Shown piece by piece: positions 47,746-56,631 of a stretch of 64,000 nt of DNA (within the stretch, counting starts at the first letter, position 1; the number at the start of each line of letters is the position of its first letter). Where the stretch lies: assembly GCA_963768945.1 (NCBI GenBank), contig CAVYJW010000008.1:868001-932000 (forward strand). Direction: 5' to 3'. The stretch is from RYN-230 sp963768945. GTDB lineage: Bacteria; Actinomycetota; Actinomycetes; Streptosporangiales; Streptosporangiaceae. The position numbers and the translations under genes are program-made. The notes beneath the pieces were generated by a model that was not told where the DNA came from, made no database searches, and saw only the letters and a list, made by a program, of their open reading frames with translations.

Positions 47746-47865
47746 CCGGCTCGGCCAGGACACGCCGACGGCGCGCCTCCCCTCCCCGGCGACCGGGGGG
47801 AACGACCCCCCGGACCCGCCGAGCCAGCCGGCTCGGCGAAGACACGCCTACGGCACGCCTCCTCT
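47746..47865. repeat. Direct repeat between the divergent NUDIX-NYN and sppA genes
   Basis: Two copies of an approximately 36-bp segment, CGGCTCGGCCAGGACACGCC and following (from about 47746) and CGGCTCGGCGAAGACACGCC and following (from about 47830), about 80% identical. The rest of the 295-bp gap shows only the sppA -10 element. Confidence 0.6.
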
Positions 47866-47933
47866 CAGCCCGGGAGCGGGTGGGACCACCCCCTGGATAA
47901 CAGGGCCGGGACGGCGGGGGCGCAGCCGCCCCG

Positions 47934-47945
47934 TAAGCTGCTGGC
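47934..47945 (+). promoter_or_regulatory. Leaderless-type -10 element for sppA
   Basis: TAAGCT (47934-47939), 6 bases, ATG at 47946; no ribosome site. Confidence 0.4.
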
Positions 47946-49661
47946 ATGGTGACTTCGATGCTTACCGACCGGATCACCAGGTTCCGCCAGCGCCGGACGG
48001 CGCCGCTGATCCTCGAGCTGGACCTGACCGGGGGGATCACCGAGGAACCCCCGTCGGACCCGATCTCGGCGCTCACCACGATGCGCCGGCCCCGGCTGGC
48101 CGACGTCCTGGACGGGCTGCGCCGGGCCCGGTCCGACGACCGGGTCAGGGCGCTGGTGGTCAAGGTCGGCGGCCGGCCGATCGGGCTGGCCCAGGTGCAG
48201 GAGCTGCACGCCGCGATCCGCGACTTCGGCGGCTCCGGCAAGCTCACCGTGGCCTGGGCGGAGACGTTCGGTGACTTCAGCCCCGGCAACGTGCCCTACT
48301 ACCTGGCCACCGCCTTCGACCGGATCTACCTGCAGCCGTCCGGCGATCTCGGGCTGACCGGGATCAGCGTGCAGAACTGGTTCTACCGCGGCGCGCTCGA
48401 CAAGCTGGGCGTGGAGGTTGAGGTCGGTGCCCGGGGCGAGTACAAGAGCGCGGCGGAGCGGCTGACCGAGCGCGGGTTCTCCCCGCCGGCCCGGGAAGCG
48501 CTGCACCGGGTAGCCGCCTCGATCGTGGAGCAGCTGACCGAGGCGATCGCGCAGCGCCTGGAGATCTCGCCGGGTGACGCCCGGGCGCTGATCGACCGTG
48601 GCCCGTTCATAGCGGGCGAGGCGCTGGACACCCGCCTGGTGGATGCGCTCGGCTACCGCGACGAGGTCTACGCGGCGGCCCGCCAGGAGGCCGGCCCGGA
48701 CGCGTACCTGCTGTACCTGGGGCGCTACCAGCGGGCCCGGACGCTGGCCGAGCGGGCCAGGAAGCTGCCCGGTACGGCCGAGGACGCCGTCGCGCTGATC
48801 TACGCGACCGGGCCGATCCGGCGCGGTCGCACCGCCCACAGCCCGCTGGGCGGCACCTCGATGGGCTCGGACACGATGAGCGGCGCGCTGCGCGGCGCGG
48901 TGGCCGACCACCGGGTCAGGGCGATCGTGCTGCGGGTGAACAGCCCGGGCGGCTCGTACGTGGCGTCCGACACCATCTGGCGGGAGGTGGTCCGGGCCCG
49001 GCAGTCGGGCAAGCCGGTGGTGGTGTCGATGAGCGAGGTTGCCGCGTCCGGCGGGTACTTCATCGCCATGGCCGCCGACACCATCGTCGCCCAGCCCGGC
49101 ACGATCACCGGCTCTATCGGGGTGATCAGCGCCAAGCCCGTGCTGGGGCAGGCGCTGGACCGGGCCGGGGTGAGCACCGACTCGGTGACCGAGGGCGCCC
49201 ACGCGGACATGTTCACCACGACGCGGCCCTACAGCGACGAGGAATGGGAAAAGATCAACAGCTGGCTGGACCGGATCTACGCCGACTTCACCGGCAAGGT
49301 GGCCGAGGGGCGCGGGATGACCCAGGACCAGGTGCACGAGATCGCCCGGGGCCGGGTGTGGACCGGCGCGGACGCCGCCGGGATCGGCCTGGTGGACCAG
49401 CTCGGCGGCCTGGGCACCGCGATGGCCGTGGCCCGGCAGAAGGCCTCGCTCCCGGAAGCCGCCGCGGTGCGTGTGTACCCGCGGACCCATCCGCTGGAGC
49501 GGTTGCGGCCACCGGATTCCAGTGAGGCGCGCCCGGCCGCCGCCACCGGGATCCGGGGCTTGTTCGCGGAGAACTGGGGCCCTGTGTCGGGGCTGGCCGC
49601 CGCCGTGGGCCTGTCCCCGCAGGGGCCGCTGATGCTGCCCGGCCGCTGGGTGATCCAGTGA
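47946..49661 (+). CDS. sppA: Signal peptide peptidase SppA (long, two-domain form)
   Basis: A 571-residue serine-lysine protease of family S49. As in E. coli SppA the catalytic dyad is split: lysine K167 in the first domain (GEYKSAAE) and serine S368 in the second (EVAASGGYF). VNSPGGSYVASD and GTITGSIGVIS are further family signatures. It degrades cleaved signal peptides. No N-terminal transmembrane helix is obvious, unlike E. coli SppA, so it may be peripheral. Confidence 0.9.
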   Translation: MVTSMLTDRITRFRQRRTAPLILELDLTGGITEEPPSDPISALTTMRRPRLADVLDGLRRARSDDRVRALVVKVGGRPIGLAQVQELHAAIRDFGGSGKLTVAWAETFGDFSPGNVPYYLATAFDRIYLQPSGDLGLTGISVQNWFYRGALDKLGVEVEVGARGEYKSAAERLTERGFSPPAREALHRVAASIVEQLTEAIAQRLEISPGDARALIDRGPFIAGEALDTRLVDALGYRDEVYAAARQEAGPDAYLLYLGRYQRARTLAERARKLPGTAEDAVALIYATGPIRRGRTAHSPLGGTSMGSDTMSGALRGAVADHRVRAIVLRVNSPGGSYVASDTIWREVVRARQSGKPVVVSMSEVAASGGYFIAMAADTIVAQPGTITGSIGVISAKPVLGQALDRAGVSTDSVTEGAHADMFTTTRPYSDEEWEKINSWLDRIYADFTGKVAEGRGMTQDQVHEIARGRVWTGADAAGIGLVDQLGGLGTAMAVARQKASLPEAAAVRVYPRTHPLERLRPPDSSEARPAAATGIRGLFAENWGPVSGLAAAVGLSPQGPLMLPGRWVIQ

Positions 49662-49706
49662 CGCGCGGGCCGGAAACACCCGGGAGTCCAGTCACACGGG
49701 CCCGCG

Positions 49707-50210
49707 GTGACGGCTACTGACTCCGGGTCCGGGCTGGCCTCGGCCCTATCCGTCTTCGCCAGCGGAGTCACGCTCGTCACCGTGGCCGACGGCCGCGACG
49801 ACGTGGGCACTACGGTCAGCGCGTTCTGCCCGGTGTCCCTGGACCCGCCACTCGTGCTGGTCTCGCTGATCGCCGGCTCCTACCCCGCCGAACTGCTCGG
49901 GCGGGTGGACCTGTTCGCGGTGACGATACTGGCGGCGGGGCAACGGGCGCTGGCTGGCCGGTTCGCCGCCGCGGGACGGCCCGGGGCGCGGCTGATGCTG
50001 GACGGCGTGCCGCACCGGCGTGGCCCGCTCTCCGGCGCGCTGATCCCGGACGGGGGGCTGGCCGCACTGGAGTGCCAGGTCACCCGGCGCCACCCCGCCG
50101 GCGACCACCTTCTGGTCACCGCATCCGTACCGCAGGTCCCCTACCTGGCCGAATCGGGCGAGCCGCTGATCCGGTTCGCGGGCCGCTACCTGGCGCCGGG
50201 CCACGGCTGA
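49707..50210 (+). CDS. Flavin reductase-like FMN-binding protein
   Basis: A 167-residue split-barrel flavin reductase family protein (FMN_red/HpaC type): ALSVFASGVTLVTVADG, GTTVSAFCPVSLDPPLVLVSL, FAVTILAAGQ and AALECQV are the usual segments. Such proteins reduce FMN with NAD(P)H for two-component monooxygenases; no monooxygenase is adjacent. Start GTG at 49707, 45 bp after sppA, without a clear ribosome site. Confidence 0.82.
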   Translation: MTATDSGSGLASALSVFASGVTLVTVADGRDDVGTTVSAFCPVSLDPPLVLVSLIAGSYPAELLGRVDLFAVTILAAGQRALAGRFAAAGRPGARLMLDGVPHRRGPLSGALIPDGGLAALECQVTRRHPAGDHLLVTASVPQVPYLAESGEPLIRFAGRYLAPGHG

Positions 50211-50327
50211 GCGCCGGATCCGCGGGCGGTTAGCCGTGGCTGGCCGGGTGCAGGAGGCCCAGCCGCTTCCGGGGCGGTGTGCCGCGCGCCCTATGCTGAG
50301 CCCGGTTCAGCGTTGAGAGGCACAACC

Positions 50328-51155
50328 ATGGCAGGCAACGAGTGGCAGGACGCCGCTCCCGGCCCGGGCACACCACTGGCCCGGATCGACACCAGCGTGG
50401 CGCACATCGCCCGCGTGCAGGACTACTGGCTGGGCGGCCGCGACAACTTCGCCGCCGATCGCGACGCGGGTGACGAGGCCGTCGCCACCTCCCCGGGCCT
50501 GGTCGCGTCGGTCCGCTCGACCAGGGCCTTCCTGGCCCGGACGGTGCGTTTCCTGACCGCCGAGGAGGGAATCAGGCAGTTCCTGGACATCGGCACCGGC
50601 ATCCCCACCGCCGGCAACACCCACGAGGTGGCCCAGGCGATCGCCCCCGATGCGCTCGTGGTCTACATGGACAACGACCCGGTCGTGTTCGCCCACTCCC
50701 GGGGCCTGCTGTCCAGCGGCCCGCACGGCAGCACCGCGTACCTCAGCACCGACCTGCGCGACACCGGGAAGGTGCTGGCCGAGGCGGCCCGGATGCTGGA
50801 CCTCACCCAGCCGGTCGCGCTGGTGCTCATGTCGGTTCTGCAGTTCATCCGGGACGCCGAGGACCCGTGGAAGATCGTCGCCACGCTGCTCGACGCCGTG
50901 GCGCCGGGCAGCTTCCTGGTCGTCTCCCACCCCGCCAACGACATCGAGGCCCCGGTCATGGCCATCATGGCGGCCCGGCTCACCCAGCTGATGGCGGAGC
51001 AGGTCACGCTGCGCAGCCAGGCGGACGTGGAACGCTTCTTCATGGGGCTGCGGCTGGTGCCGCCCGGGATCGTCCGGCTGCCCGAGTGGCGGCCCGACTC
51101 GGCCGAGGCAGCGGGCTGGGTGAGCACCATGTGGGGCGGTGTCGGCCAGAAGTGA
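50328..51155 (+). CDS. SAM-dependent methyltransferase, DUF574 family
   Basis: A 275-residue member of the actinobacterial DUF574 methyltransferase family. Family landmarks: ARIDTSVAHIARVQDYWLGGRDNFAADRDAG, the SAM-binding FLDIGTGIPTAGNTHEVAQ, and VVYMDNDPVVFAHSR. GAGAGG precedes the ATG. Members are multi-copy in actinomycetes; substrates are largely unknown. Confidence 0.9.
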   Translation: MAGNEWQDAAPGPGTPLARIDTSVAHIARVQDYWLGGRDNFAADRDAGDEAVATSPGLVASVRSTRAFLARTVRFLTAEEGIRQFLDIGTGIPTAGNTHEVAQAIAPDALVVYMDNDPVVFAHSRGLLSSGPHGSTAYLSTDLRDTGKVLAEAARMLDLTQPVALVLMSVLQFIRDAEDPWKIVATLLDAVAPGSFLVVSHPANDIEAPVMAIMAARLTQLMAEQVTLRSQADVERFFMGLRLVPPGIVRLPEWRPDSAEAAGWVSTMWGGVGQK

Positions 51156-51185
51156 TACTGCGGCGTCACCACAAGTGAAACCCCC

Positions 51186-51545
51186 GGTCTGTGCACAGGG
51201 GCTGTGGACGGGTGGTGGACAGACCCGGTAGCGCGGGGGAAAACAACAGGGGCACGGTGGATTGCTTGTGGACGGCGAAATAATCCTCAAATAGCTGTCA
51301 GTCAGCCCTTGTGCACCTGGTCAGAGGCCAGTAAAACTGCACTCACCACTGAAGACGGGGCCAGCCGGGGGAGACCCCGGGTGCGGCAGGAGCCGGAAGC
51401 CGGCGCCTGCGGCGGGTACCAGTGATCGGTGGTGGGCCGGGCCGCACAAGGAAGCCGGGGGTTGGGCTGCCAGCCCCGCAGGCTGGCCGGTACAGCCGGG
51501 TAACGCGAGGCCCCTCCATCTCATACATGGAGGGGCCTCGTCGTA
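51186..51545 (+). ncRNA. Candidate structured RNA region
   Basis: The 463-bp gap between the methyltransferase and DHA2 genes contains several independent hairpins: GGTCTGT/ACAGACC (51186-51225); CCGGGG-GAGA-CCCCGG with a GNRA tetraloop (51365-51380); a 10-bp two-part stem GCAGG/CCTGC plus GCCGG/CCGGC (51386-51410); GCCAGCC/GGCTGGC (51469-51487); and a perfect 14-bp stem with a 7-base loop (51506-51540) that would serve as a terminator. AT-rich sequence at 51280-51310 could supply a promoter. No known RNA family was recognised, and strand is assumed. Confidence 0.3.
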
Positions 51546-51618
51546 TTGTGCCCGACATTGACAGTGTTCCCCGGCACCGACACACCGCAACCAGCCCGGC
51601 CCTGTCATCCGGGGCGCG

Positions 51619-53184
51619 TTAGACCGGGGCACCCTCGGCGGGGGCACCCTCAGCCGGGGCACCCTCGGCGGGGGCACCCTCGGGCTGAGCGGGTGCGGCC
51701 TGGGCCGCTGGCGGCGGGGCGGGCTGCCGGCGCATGGCGGCCAGCACGATCACGGCCCCCGTCAGGCCGAGCGCCCCTGCGAGCAGGAACGCCGCGTTGA
51801 GCCCGGCGGCCGAGGCCGCGTGCGCGACCTGGTCCGCTACGGCCCGCTGCCCAGCGGGCACGCTGGCCAGCAGCCCCCGGGCCTGGCCCCCGGTGATGGC
51901 CTGGGCCACGCCCGGGTGGCCGCCCCGGTGCGCTACCACATGGGCCACCCGGGCAGAGAACACGCTGCCGAGCAGCGCGATCCCGAACGCGTAGCCGAGC
52001 TGGCGCATCGTGTTGACCGCGCCGGCTGCCATGCCACCGCTGCGCACCGGCACGGCCGACATGGCGCTGGACACCAGCGTCGGCGTGGCCAGGCCCACCC
52101 CGACCCCGGCCACGATCAGGCCCGGTACCAGGTGCGTCCAGCCCGACCGCGTCCCCAGGCCGGCCTGGAGCAGGGCGCCCGCCCCGACTAGCGCCATCCC
52201 GCCGCCGATGATCCACCGCGGGTTCCGGGCATGCAGGAAGCGGCCGAGGGCCGCGCTGACCGCGAAGGCGGACAGGGACATGGGCGCCGCACCGGCCAGT
52301 CCCGCCTCGACCGGGCTCAGCCCGAGCACGGTCTGCAGCCACAGTGAGCTGTAGGCCAGGTAGGCGAACGCCGCGGCGTTGAGCAGCAGCGCGGCGATCA
52401 TGACGGCCGCGAAGGCCCGGCGCAGCAGGGCGATCTGCAGCAGCGGCTGGCGGGCCCGGCGCTCGATCAGGACGAAGGCCACGAAGGCAGCCAGGCCGGC
52501 CGCGATCAGGCCCATAGTCTGGCCTGCCGTCCAGCCCACGCTGGAGGCACGGACCAGGCCGACCGTCGTCGCCGCGGCACCGGCCGTGAAGGCCAGCACG
52601 CCCGCCACGTCGAACCGGGCCGTGGCCTGCCCGCGATCCGCCCCGAACGCGGCCAGGGTGAGGGCGATGGCCGCCACGGTGACCGGCAGGTTGACGAAGA
52701 AGATCCACCGCCAGGACAGTTCCTCGGTGATCAGCCCGCCCAGGATCGGCCCGACCGCGGCCGAGCCGCCGGCCACCGCGCCCCAGGCACCGAACGCGGT
52801 GCCCCGGTCCCGGCCCTGGTAGGAGGCGTTGAGCAGGGCGATGGTGGTGGCGAACATGGCGGCCCCGCCGACCCCCTGCACCGCGCGGGCCGCGATCAGC
52901 AGGCCGGGGCTCGTGGCCAGGCCGCTGGCCAGCGACGCGGCGGCGAACACGGCCAGGCCGGCCAGGTAGACCCGGCGGCGGCCGCTCAGGTCGGCGACTG
53001 AGCCCAGCCCCATCAGCAGGGCCGCCAGGGCCACCGCGTAGCTGTCGATCACCCATTGCAGGGATGAGAACGAGGTATGCAGGTCCACCGCCATGCCGGG
53101 CAGCGCGACGTTCACGATGGTCACATCAACCAGCAGCATGAACGTGCCGAGGCAGACGGCCGCCAGGGGCGCCCATTTGCGCAT
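51619..53184 (-). CDS. DHA2-family MFS multidrug transporter
   Basis: A 521-residue major facilitator protein of the 14-helix drug:proton antiporter type. FMLLVDVTIVNVALPGMAVDL in helix 1 is the DHA2 motif; GLGSVADLSGRRRVYLAG is the loop 2-3 motif A; AVQGVGGAAMFATTIALL is motif C-like. The C-terminal PAEGAPAEGA tail is made by 15-bp repeats (51624-51690). Start ATG at 53184 has AAGGAG. It is divergent from an Lrp-type regulator that probably controls it. Confidence 0.9.
   Translation of the reverse strand: MRKWAPLAAVCLGTFMLLVDVTIVNVALPGMAVDLHTSFSSLQWVIDSYAVALAALLMGLGSVADLSGRRRVYLAGLAVFAAASLASGLATSPGLLIAARAVQGVGGAAMFATTIALLNASYQGRDRGTAFGAWGAVAGGSAAVGPILGGLITEELSWRWIFFVNLPVTVAAIALTLAAFGADRGQATARFDVAGVLAFTAGAAATTVGLVRASSVGWTAGQTMGLIAAGLAAFVAFVLIERRARQPLLQIALLRRAFAAVMIAALLLNAAAFAYLAYSSLWLQTVLGLSPVEAGLAGAAPMSLSAFAVSAALGRFLHARNPRWIIGGGMALVGAGALLQAGLGTRSGWTHLVPGLIVAGVGVGLATPTLVSSAMSAVPVRSGGMAAGAVNTMRQLGYAFGIALLGSVFSARVAHVVAHRGGHPGVAQAITGGQARGLLASVPAGQRAVADQVAHAASAAGLNAAFLLAGALGLTGAVIVLAAMRRQPAPPPAAQAAPAQPEGAPAEGAPAEGAPAEGAPV
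51624..51690 (-). repeat. 15-bp repeats at the 3' end of the DHA2 transporter gene
   Basis: Four to five units of GGGGCACCCTCGGCG (plus strand) run right up to the stop codon and encode EGAPA repeats. Confidence 0.9.
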
Positions 53185-53343
53185 CGCAGGCTCCTTCCGG
53201 CTCCGCGTCTTTCCAGCCCGGGGCCAGATCCCGCCCGGCGCCCTCACGGCCCCGGGTCACGGCCCCACGATGACCGGCTCCTGCCGGGCCTGACGACCCA
53301 GAGGCGCCGATGATGTAGCTTTCCTCCATGGGTACCTGTCCTG

Positions 53344-54396
53344 ATGGGGAAATCCGCCGTGCTGGACCAGATTGACCGCCAGCTCATCCGCGCCCTCCAG
53401 CTGAATCCACGGGCCCCGTTCAGCCGCATCGCCGACGTGCTGGGGGTGTCCGAGCAGACCGTGGCCCGCCGCTACCGGCGGCTGCGCGCCGACGGTTACC
53501 TGCGCGTGCTCGGGCTGGTCAGCCCCCGGGCGCTCGGCACGACCGAGTGGCTGGTGCGGATCGGCTGCCGCCCCGGCGGGGCCCGGCGGCTCGCGGACGC
53601 GCTGGCCCGGCGGGACGACGTGTCCTGGGTGACGCTCAGTTCCGGCGGATCCGAGATCGTCTGCCTGGTCCGCTCGCTCAGCCAGGAGCAGAGTGACGAG
53701 CTGCTGCTGCAGCGGCTGCCCGCGACCAGCCAGGTGCTGAGCCTGGCCACGCACGCGGTGCTGCACCGCTTCGCGGGCCGCGACTCCGACTGGTCCGGGT
53801 ACGGCGACCAGCTGACCGCGGCGCAGGCCAGCCAGCTGGCCGGGCCAGTGGCGGATGCGCGGGCCCAACCAGCGGGGCCGTCCCGGCCGGCCGAACCTGA
53901 GCTGCTCCAGCCCTCGGACGGGCCGCTGCTCGCCGCGCTGGCCCTGGACGGGCGGATGAGCTTCGCCGCGCTGGCCCAGCAGGCAGGCTGGGACGAACGC
54001 CGCGTGATCCGCCGGGTGGAGGCCCTGCGCGAGGCCGGGATCCTGTACTTCGACGTGGACCTGGCCATCGGCCTGCTCGGCTTCGGCGCTACCGCCTACC
54101 TGTGGCTGATCGTGGAACCGGCCCGGCTGGCCGGGGCCGGGGAGCAGATCTCCCGGCATGCCGAGGTGCCGTTCGCGGCGGCCATAACCGGCTCGGCCAA
54201 CCTGATCACCAGCGTCGTATGCCGGGACTCCGAAGCGCTGTATGAGTACGTGACCACCCAGATCAGCGCCGTGGCCGGGGTGCGGCAGCTGGAAATCTCC
54301 CCGGTGCTGAGCCGGGTCAAGCAGGCCGGGGCGCTGATGGACGGGCAGCACCTGGCCGCGCCCGGCCCTCGCGCGGCCGGCTCCGCCCGGCCCTAG
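53344..54396 (+). CDS. Tandem Lrp/AsnC-family regulator
   Basis: A 350-residue regulator with two Lrp/AsnC halves. Half 1: helix-turn-helix LDQIDRQLIRALQLNPRAPFSRIADVLGVSEQTVARRYRRL, then an AsnC-type ligand domain to about residue 150. Half 2: second helix-turn-helix LLAALALDGRMSFAALAQQAGWDERRVIRRVEAL from about residue 195, then a second ligand domain. It is divergent from the DHA2 gene, its likely target. The start may be ATG 53344 or GTG 53359 (GGGGA upstream). Its stop overlaps the convergent hutI stop by 4 bp (CTAG, 54393-54396). Confidence 0.87.
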   Translation: MGKSAVLDQIDRQLIRALQLNPRAPFSRIADVLGVSEQTVARRYRRLRADGYLRVLGLVSPRALGTTEWLVRIGCRPGGARRLADALARRDDVSWVTLSSGGSEIVCLVRSLSQEQSDELLLQRLPATSQVLSLATHAVLHRFAGRDSDWSGYGDQLTAAQASQLAGPVADARAQPAGPSRPAEPELLQPSDGPLLAALALDGRMSFAALAQQAGWDERRVIRRVEALREAGILYFDVDLAIGLLGFGATAYLWLIVEPARLAGAGEQISRHAEVPFAAAITGSANLITSVVCRDSEALYEYVTTQISAVAGVRQLEISPVLSRVKQAGALMDGQHLAAPGPRAAGSARP

Positions 54397-55646
54397 AACT
54401 CGCGCTGGCCGGCCCGCCAGACGGCCCGGACGAGCGGGACGCCCGGCCGGTAGGCGAGGTAGGTGTGTGACGGGGCGTCCAGCAGCATCAGGTCCGCCCG
54501 GGCGCCCACCGCCAGATGGCCGACGTCGGTGCGGCGCAGCGCGCGGGCCCCGCCTGCGGTCGACGCCCACACGGCCTCCTGCGTGGTCATCCGCATCTCC
54601 CGGACGGCCAGGGCCACGCACAGCGGCATGCTGGAGGTGAAGCAGGACCCCGGGTTGCAGTCCGTGGCCAGCGCGACCGTCACCCCGGCCGCCAGCAGCC
54701 GCCGCGCGTCGGGGTAGGGCTGCCGGGTCGAGAACTCCACCCCGGGCAGGAGCGTGGCGACAGTCCCAGACCAGGGGCCGCAAGACCCGGGGCCGCCAGA
54801 CCCGGAAGTGCCAGACCCGGAAGTGCCGGACCCGGCGCCGGAGGCCGCGAGGGCGTCCACGTCCGCGTCGCTCAGGTAGGTGCAGTGGTCCGCCGAGGCC
54901 GCCCCCGCCGCCACCGCGACCTGGACGCCGGGACCGGGCCCGAGCTGGTTGGCGTGCACCCGGGGCAGGAGCCCGGCGGCGCGGCCGGCGGCCAGCACCG
55001 CGGCGGCCTCATCCGCGTCGAACGCTCCCCGCTCGCAGAAGACGTCCACCCAGCGGGCGTGCGGCGCGCACGCCTTCAGCATGGGCCCGCAGACCAGGTC
55101 CAGGTATCCCGCCCGGTCGCCCTCGTACTCGGGCGGCACGACGTGCGCCCCCAGGAACGTGACCTCCGGGGTGACCTCCGCGGCCAGCGCGACCGAGCGC
55201 GCCTCGTCGGGGACGGTAAGCCCGTAGCCGGACTTGCACTCGAGCGTGGTGGTGCCCTGGGCCAGCATCTCCCGGGCGAGCCAGACCAGGTTGGCGCGCA
55301 GCGCCTCGTCCGGGGCGCCCCGGGTGGCCGCGAGCGTGGTGCGGATCCCGCCGGCCTGGTACGGCGTCCCGGCCATCCGCGCGGCGAACTCCGCGCTGCG
55401 CTCGCCGGCGAAGACGAGGTGCGCGTGCGAGTCGACGAAACCGGGCAGGACCGCCCGGCCGCCGCAGTCCACGGCCTCGTCCGCGGCCGGCGCCTGCCCG
55501 GCAGGACCGGTCCACGCGACCTGGCCATCCTCGAAGACCAGGGCCGCGTCGGCCAGCGCCGCGAACGGTCCCGGGCCGCGGCCCGGGTCATCGTCCAGGG
55601 CGGCGTTGGTGACCAGTTCGCCGATGTTGGTGATCAGCGTGCTCAC
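54393..55646 (-). CDS. hutI: Imidazolonepropionase
   Basis: A 417-residue amidohydrolase converting 4-imidazolone-5-propionate to N-formimino-glutamate in histidine degradation. Metal-binding and family motifs: LPGFVDSHAHLVFAGER, ECKSGYGLT, FLGAHVVP, VHANQLGPGPG, ATDCNPGSCFTSSMP. An insert of about 25 residues (SGAGSGTSGSGTSGSGGPGS and on) after DVDALAA lies between two otherwise conserved segments and is encoded by 15-bp repeats. TAGCGT lies 8 bases before the GTG start, so a leaderless transcript is possible. Confidence 0.92.
   Translation of the reverse strand: MSTLITNIGELVTNAALDDDPGRGPGPFAALADAALVFEDGQVAWTGPAGQAPAADEAVDCGGRAVLPGFVDSHAHLVFAGERSAEFAARMAGTPYQAGGIRTTLAATRGAPDEALRANLVWLAREMLAQGTTTLECKSGYGLTVPDEARSVALAAEVTPEVTFLGAHVVPPEYEGDRAGYLDLVCGPMLKACAPHARWVDVFCERGAFDADEAAAVLAAGRAAGLLPRVHANQLGPGPGVQVAVAAGAASADHCTYLSDADVDALAASGAGSGTSGSGTSGSGGPGSCGPWSGTVATLLPGVEFSTRQPYPDARRLLAAGVTVALATDCNPGSCFTSSMPLCVALAVREMRMTTQEAVWASTAGGARALRRTDVGHLAVGARADLMLLDAPSHTYLAYRPGVPLVRAVWRAGQREF
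54766..54840 (-). repeat. In-frame 15-bp repeats inside hutI
   Basis: Units CAGACCCGGAAGTGC, CAGACCCGGGGCCGC and relatives (plus strand), about five, encoding GSGTS-type pentapeptides. Confidence 0.8.
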
Positions 55647-55858
55647 GCGAGCTCACGCTACCGGGCCGGGTCCAAGGGCATACGTTCCCCCGGGGGCCGG
55701 GCGGCCAATCCGGCGCTCGCTCTGCCCGCGCCGCCCGCGGAACACGCCGGCCGCCGGCCCACCACCCCGCCGGCGGCGGGCTTTCTCCCCCGGACCGCCA
55801 GGCCGGGGAGCCCCGGGCCGGGGTGACGGTTTTCGTTGCGGCGATCTTAGATTTTGGG

Positions 55859-56617
55859 TCAGTTGACCTGGATGGAGCGCTTGGCCAGGCCGAGCCAGAA
55901 CCCGTCGATCACGGTGCGGGCACTGGCCAGGTCGCCGCCGGACGCGCCGAGCGTGACGAACAGCGGGGCGAAGTGCTCCGTGCGAGGGTGGGCCTGGCGG
56001 GCGGCGGGCGCTTTGTGCTGGAAGTCAAGGAGCGCGTCCAGGTCACCGCGGGCCAGTGTCTCCTGGCCCCAGTGATCGAACTCGGCCATGACCGGCTGCA
56101 CCCGTCCGTCGGGGCTCAGCGCCCGCAGGTTGTGGGTGAAGAAGCCGCTGCCCACGATCAGGACACCCTCGTCGCGCAGGGGCGCGAGCTTGCGGCCGAT
56201 CTCGTACAGGCCCTCCGGGTCCAGCGTGGGCATGGACACCTGGAGCACCGGCACGTCCGCGTTCGGGTACATCTCGACCAACGGCACGTAGGCGCCGTGG
56301 TCCAGCCCCCGGTCCGGGATGTCCTCGACCGGGGTGCCGGCCGCGCGGAGAAGATTGCGGACGTCGCGGGCCAGCTCCGGGGCGCCCGGGGCCGGGTAGC
56401 GGACCTGGTAGTACCGATCCTCGAAACCCCAGAAGTCGTACGTGAGCGGCACCGTGGTGGTCGCGCCGAGCGCGAGCGGCGCCGCTTCCCAGTGCGCGGA
56501 GACCATGAGCACAGACTTGGGCTTGGGAAGGTCGCGGGACCAATCCGCGAGCTGGCGGGTCCACAGGGCGTCGTCGGCCAGCGGGGGCGCGCCGTGGCTG
56601 AGGTAGATCGCGGGCAT
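55859..56617 (-). CDS. LigB-type extradiol dioxygenase (DODA/YgiD family)
   Basis: A 252-residue metal-dependent dioxygenase of the DODA-type class III family, opening catechol rings (4,5-DOPA-like). Metal-binding histidines are visible in YLSHGAPPL, SAHWEA and GLDHGAYVPL, with catalytic GSGFFTHNL. The ATG at 56617 begins at the family's usual N-terminus but has no ribosome site. A very good one, GGGAGGAAGCG, precedes an ATG at 56727 that reads through 15-bp repeats and is out of frame by two extra G residues. The gene is divergent from a MarR regulator, with two palindromic operators between them. Confidence 0.85.
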   Translation of the reverse strand: MPAIYLSHGAPPLADDALWTRQLADWSRDLPKPKSVLMVSAHWEAAPLALGATTTVPLTYDFWGFEDRYYQVRYPAPGAPELARDVRNLLRAAGTPVEDIPDRGLDHGAYVPLVEMYPNADVPVLQVSMPTLDPEGLYEIGRKLAPLRDEGVLIVGSGFFTHNLRALSPDGRVQPVMAEFDHWGQETLARGDLDALLDFQHKAPAARQAHPRTEHFAPLFVTLGASGGDLASARTVIDGFWLGLAKRSIQVN

Positions 56618-56631
56618 GCGCCGCCCGAGCC

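Noticed and set aside
51186..51310. Cluster of TGTGGAC/GTGCAC words resembling DnaA boxes, possible replication origin
   Set aside because: Only two or three degenerate matches, and no dnaA, dnaN, gyrB or other origin genes in the window.
51360..51420. Cobalamin or c-di-AMP riboswitch suggested by GGAGACC-like and GCAGGAGCC words
   Set aside because: Spacing and companion motifs (B12 core, second c-di-AMP half) do not fit, and the downstream genes are convergent, not in the right position for a riboswitch.
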